In this document: one piece after another, positions 62,716-64,000 of the stretch
Layout of the letters: each line of letters begins with the position of its first letter
How positions within the stretch are numbered: position 1 is the first letter of the stretch
NCBI RefSeq assembly: GCF_022603395.1
Contig: NZ_JAIBKA010000006.1
Coordinates: 248,001 to 312,000, forward strand
DNA from: Desulfoferrobacter suflitae
GTDB lineage: Bacteria > Desulfobacterota > Syntrophobacteria > Syntrophobacterales > Syntrophobacteraceae
Direction of reading: 5' to 3'
Length of the DNA: 64,000 bases
The notes under the pieces: model-generated
Database searches by the model: none
Seen by the model: the letters and a program-made list of their open reading frames with translations, nothing else
Told to the model about the DNA's origin: nothing
Made by a program: the position numbers and the translations under genes

Positions 62716-62841
62716 CTTGTCCGGGAACTCCCTCTCCCTTGATGGAGAGGACCGGGGTGAGGGCGTAAATGGTTGCAATCTCAGCCCCTCACCCAACCCC
62801 TTCCCCTCGAGGGGGAGAGGAATTTTCCGTTCGCGGACAAG
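62716..62841. repeat. Miniature inverted-repeat element with CTTGTCCG ends
   Basis: CTTGTCCG (62716-62723) and CGGACAAG (62834-62841) bound a 126-bp unit. Inside, CCCTCTCC pairs with GGGAGAGG, and GGGGTGAGG pairs with CCCCTCACCC. The whole can fold as one long imperfect hairpin. The CCCTCACCC/CCCTCTCCC text is a common dispersed intergenic repeat. It lies in the 163-bp gap between two minus-strand genes. Confidence 0.75.
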
Positions 62842-62858
62842 TGCCCCGCCACTTACGG

Positions 62859-63893
62859 TCAGTTCTTATTTTGGCGGTAAATTGAAACGGCTTTGTAGTG
62901 TTCCTCCAGAGTCCTGGAAAATCGATGCGTGCCGTCGTTATTGCTCACAAAATACAAGTAGGGAACATCCTCGGGATAGAGCACCGCGCGCATCGATTCG
63001 GCTCCGGGATTACATATGGGGCCTGGAGGCAATCCCTTTCTCTGGTAGGTGTTATAAGGACTTTGCCTCTGCAGATGCTCACGCGTTATCGGTCCGGAAA
63101 AATCCGCTAAATCATAGACGGCAGTCGGATCACTTTGCAGGGGCATGCCCAATTTCAGTCGGTTCAAAAACACACCGGCAATCACAGGTCGCTCTGCATC
63201 CACAACCGCTTCTTTCTCCACGATGGACGACATGGTTACGACCTCCTGCACACTCCACCCAAGCTCCCTGGCTCTGGTTTGCCACTTTTTTGAAAAGTTG
63301 ATTTGAAACTGGCGAACCATCGCCCTCAACATGGTCTTGCTACTGGTAGTTTTGGAAAAATAGTACGTTTCCGGGAAAAGATAACCTTCCAGGCTATCGC
63401 CGGGCAGATCCAGGGAATCGATAAAGGCCCTGTCTCTGGTCAACCGGCTGATATCATCGGCCGCACCAAGCCCCGCCCTTTCAATGATGGCAGCCACATC
63501 CGCCAAGGTCGACCCCTCGGGTATCGTCACTCGATGCAGTAAAACTTTCCCTTGCACGATTTGATCAAGGATTTGAGCCGGGCTGGATAGAGAAAAGAAG
63601 GCATATTCTCCCGCCTTGAGCTTTTGCCCCGAGTTTGTAAGGCGGCAGAGCAAATAGAATTTCTTGGCATCGGCAACCAGATCTTTTCGCTCCAGTAGAT
63701 CGGCAATGGCCGCCGCCCCCATGCCGGGCTCGACGGTCAGCTCCTGCACCCGCGGCACGGCGCCCGCTCTTCCGGGTAGATGCACAAACATCCAGAACTG
63801 AAAGGCATATACCAGGCCCGCCAGCGTCAACAGCCACACCACCGAAGGCACGAGATAACCCATTGCGACGCCAAATTTCTTGAGACCGCTCAT
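62859..63893 (-). CDS. mltG: Endolytic murein transglycosylase MltG (YceG-like)
   Basis: About 344 residues. A single N-terminal membrane anchor (GYLVPSVVWLLTLAGLVYAFQFW) is followed by a LysM-like region and the YceG catalytic domain. The catalytic Glu lies in MSSIVEKEAVVDAERPVIAG, and YNTYQRKGLPPGPICNPG is the diagnostic motif. It cuts nascent glycan strands and sets their length. ATG 63893 has AGGAGGTGAGC upstream; the longer frame to 63926 is not needed. Confidence 0.95.
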   Translation of the reverse strand: MSGLKKFGVAMGYLVPSVVWLLTLAGLVYAFQFWMFVHLPGRAGAVPRVQELTVEPGMGAAAIADLLERKDLVADAKKFYLLCRLTNSGQKLKAGEYAFFSLSSPAQILDQIVQGKVLLHRVTIPEGSTLADVAAIIERAGLGAADDISRLTRDRAFIDSLDLPGDSLEGYLFPETYYFSKTTSSKTMLRAMVRQFQINFSKKWQTRARELGWSVQEVVTMSSIVEKEAVVDAERPVIAGVFLNRLKLGMPLQSDPTAVYDLADFSGPITREHLQRQSPYNTYQRKGLPPGPICNPGAESMRAVLYPEDVPYLYFVSNNDGTHRFSRTLEEHYKAVSIYRQNKN

Positions 63894-64000
63894 GCTCACC
63901 TCCTCGTTGACGATCTTGTTTAGCACGGAAAACAGCTCACGACAACACTACAGCGATTCTCCTTTCAACTTGCCTTGCTCCGGATGAGCCGTGTCCGCCG

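Overview
The window reads as chromosome of a strictly anaerobic, sulfur-metabolising bacterium, most likely a Desulfobacterota (former Deltaproteobacteria) of the Syntrophobacter/Syntrophobacterales kind. This is inferred from gene content and gene order, not from a database match: a nif operon carrying NifI1/NifI2, DUF4911, DsrE-like and DUF456 proteins, a PurS-PurL fusion, and a large rhodanese/persulfide locus. Coding density is high on both strands. Three tRNA genes were found and no rRNA or CRISPR array.

Left part (1-4.4 kb). A truncated branched-chain amino-acid-type binding protein and a DAP-reductase/diaminopentanoate-dehydrogenase-like enzyme face a GntR/FadR-type regulator. Their shared intergenic region carries a three-unit TGACAAGY tandem repeat. 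Next come about 560 bp of AT-rich sequence holding a strongly signalled 18-codon ORF, then an internally deleted IS1634-like transposase.

Nitrogen fixation (4.4-15.9 kb, minus strand). nifA lies first, then one compact unit read nifH-nifI1-nifI2-nifD-nifK-[2Fe-2S] ferredoxin-nifE-nifN-nifB. A sigma-54 -24/-12 box with exact GG-N10-GC geometry precedes nifH. A truncated tyrosine recombinase abutting tRNA-Glu closes the region, so the block looks like an old island between two mobile-element scars.

Housekeeping centre (17-46 kb). This part holds a RelA/SpoT homologue whose synthetase half looks dead, an HtrA/DegP protease, and a DsrE-like protein. Purine genes (purN, purQ, fused purSL) and mntP follow, then the translation operon thrS-infC-rpmI-rplT-pheS-pheT-PilZ with an internal promoter and a probable non-canonical infC start. 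After that come pgsA, miaB, a bifunctional-nuclease domain protein, ade, a ferritin-like protein, a Smr protein and rnd.

Sulfur and signalling region (46-57.4 kb). A YcaO-TPR fusion is followed by an exported MBL-triple-rhodanese protein, two YeeE/YedE half-transporters (the second fused to three rhodaneses) and a convergent cytoplasmic MBL-double-rhodanese enzyme. I read these as a sulfane-sulfur (persulfide/thiosulfate) import and oxidation module. Immediately beyond lie two tandem genes with NHLP (nitrile-hydratase-leader-like) domains, one fused to a STAS domain, followed by a PAS histidine kinase. This is the least explained part of the window.

Right end (57.4-64 kb): fabD, mlaC, a radC-family gene, a quinone oxidoreductase, an ABC ATPase, a nucleotidyltransferase and mltG, with a miniature inverted-repeat element before mltG.
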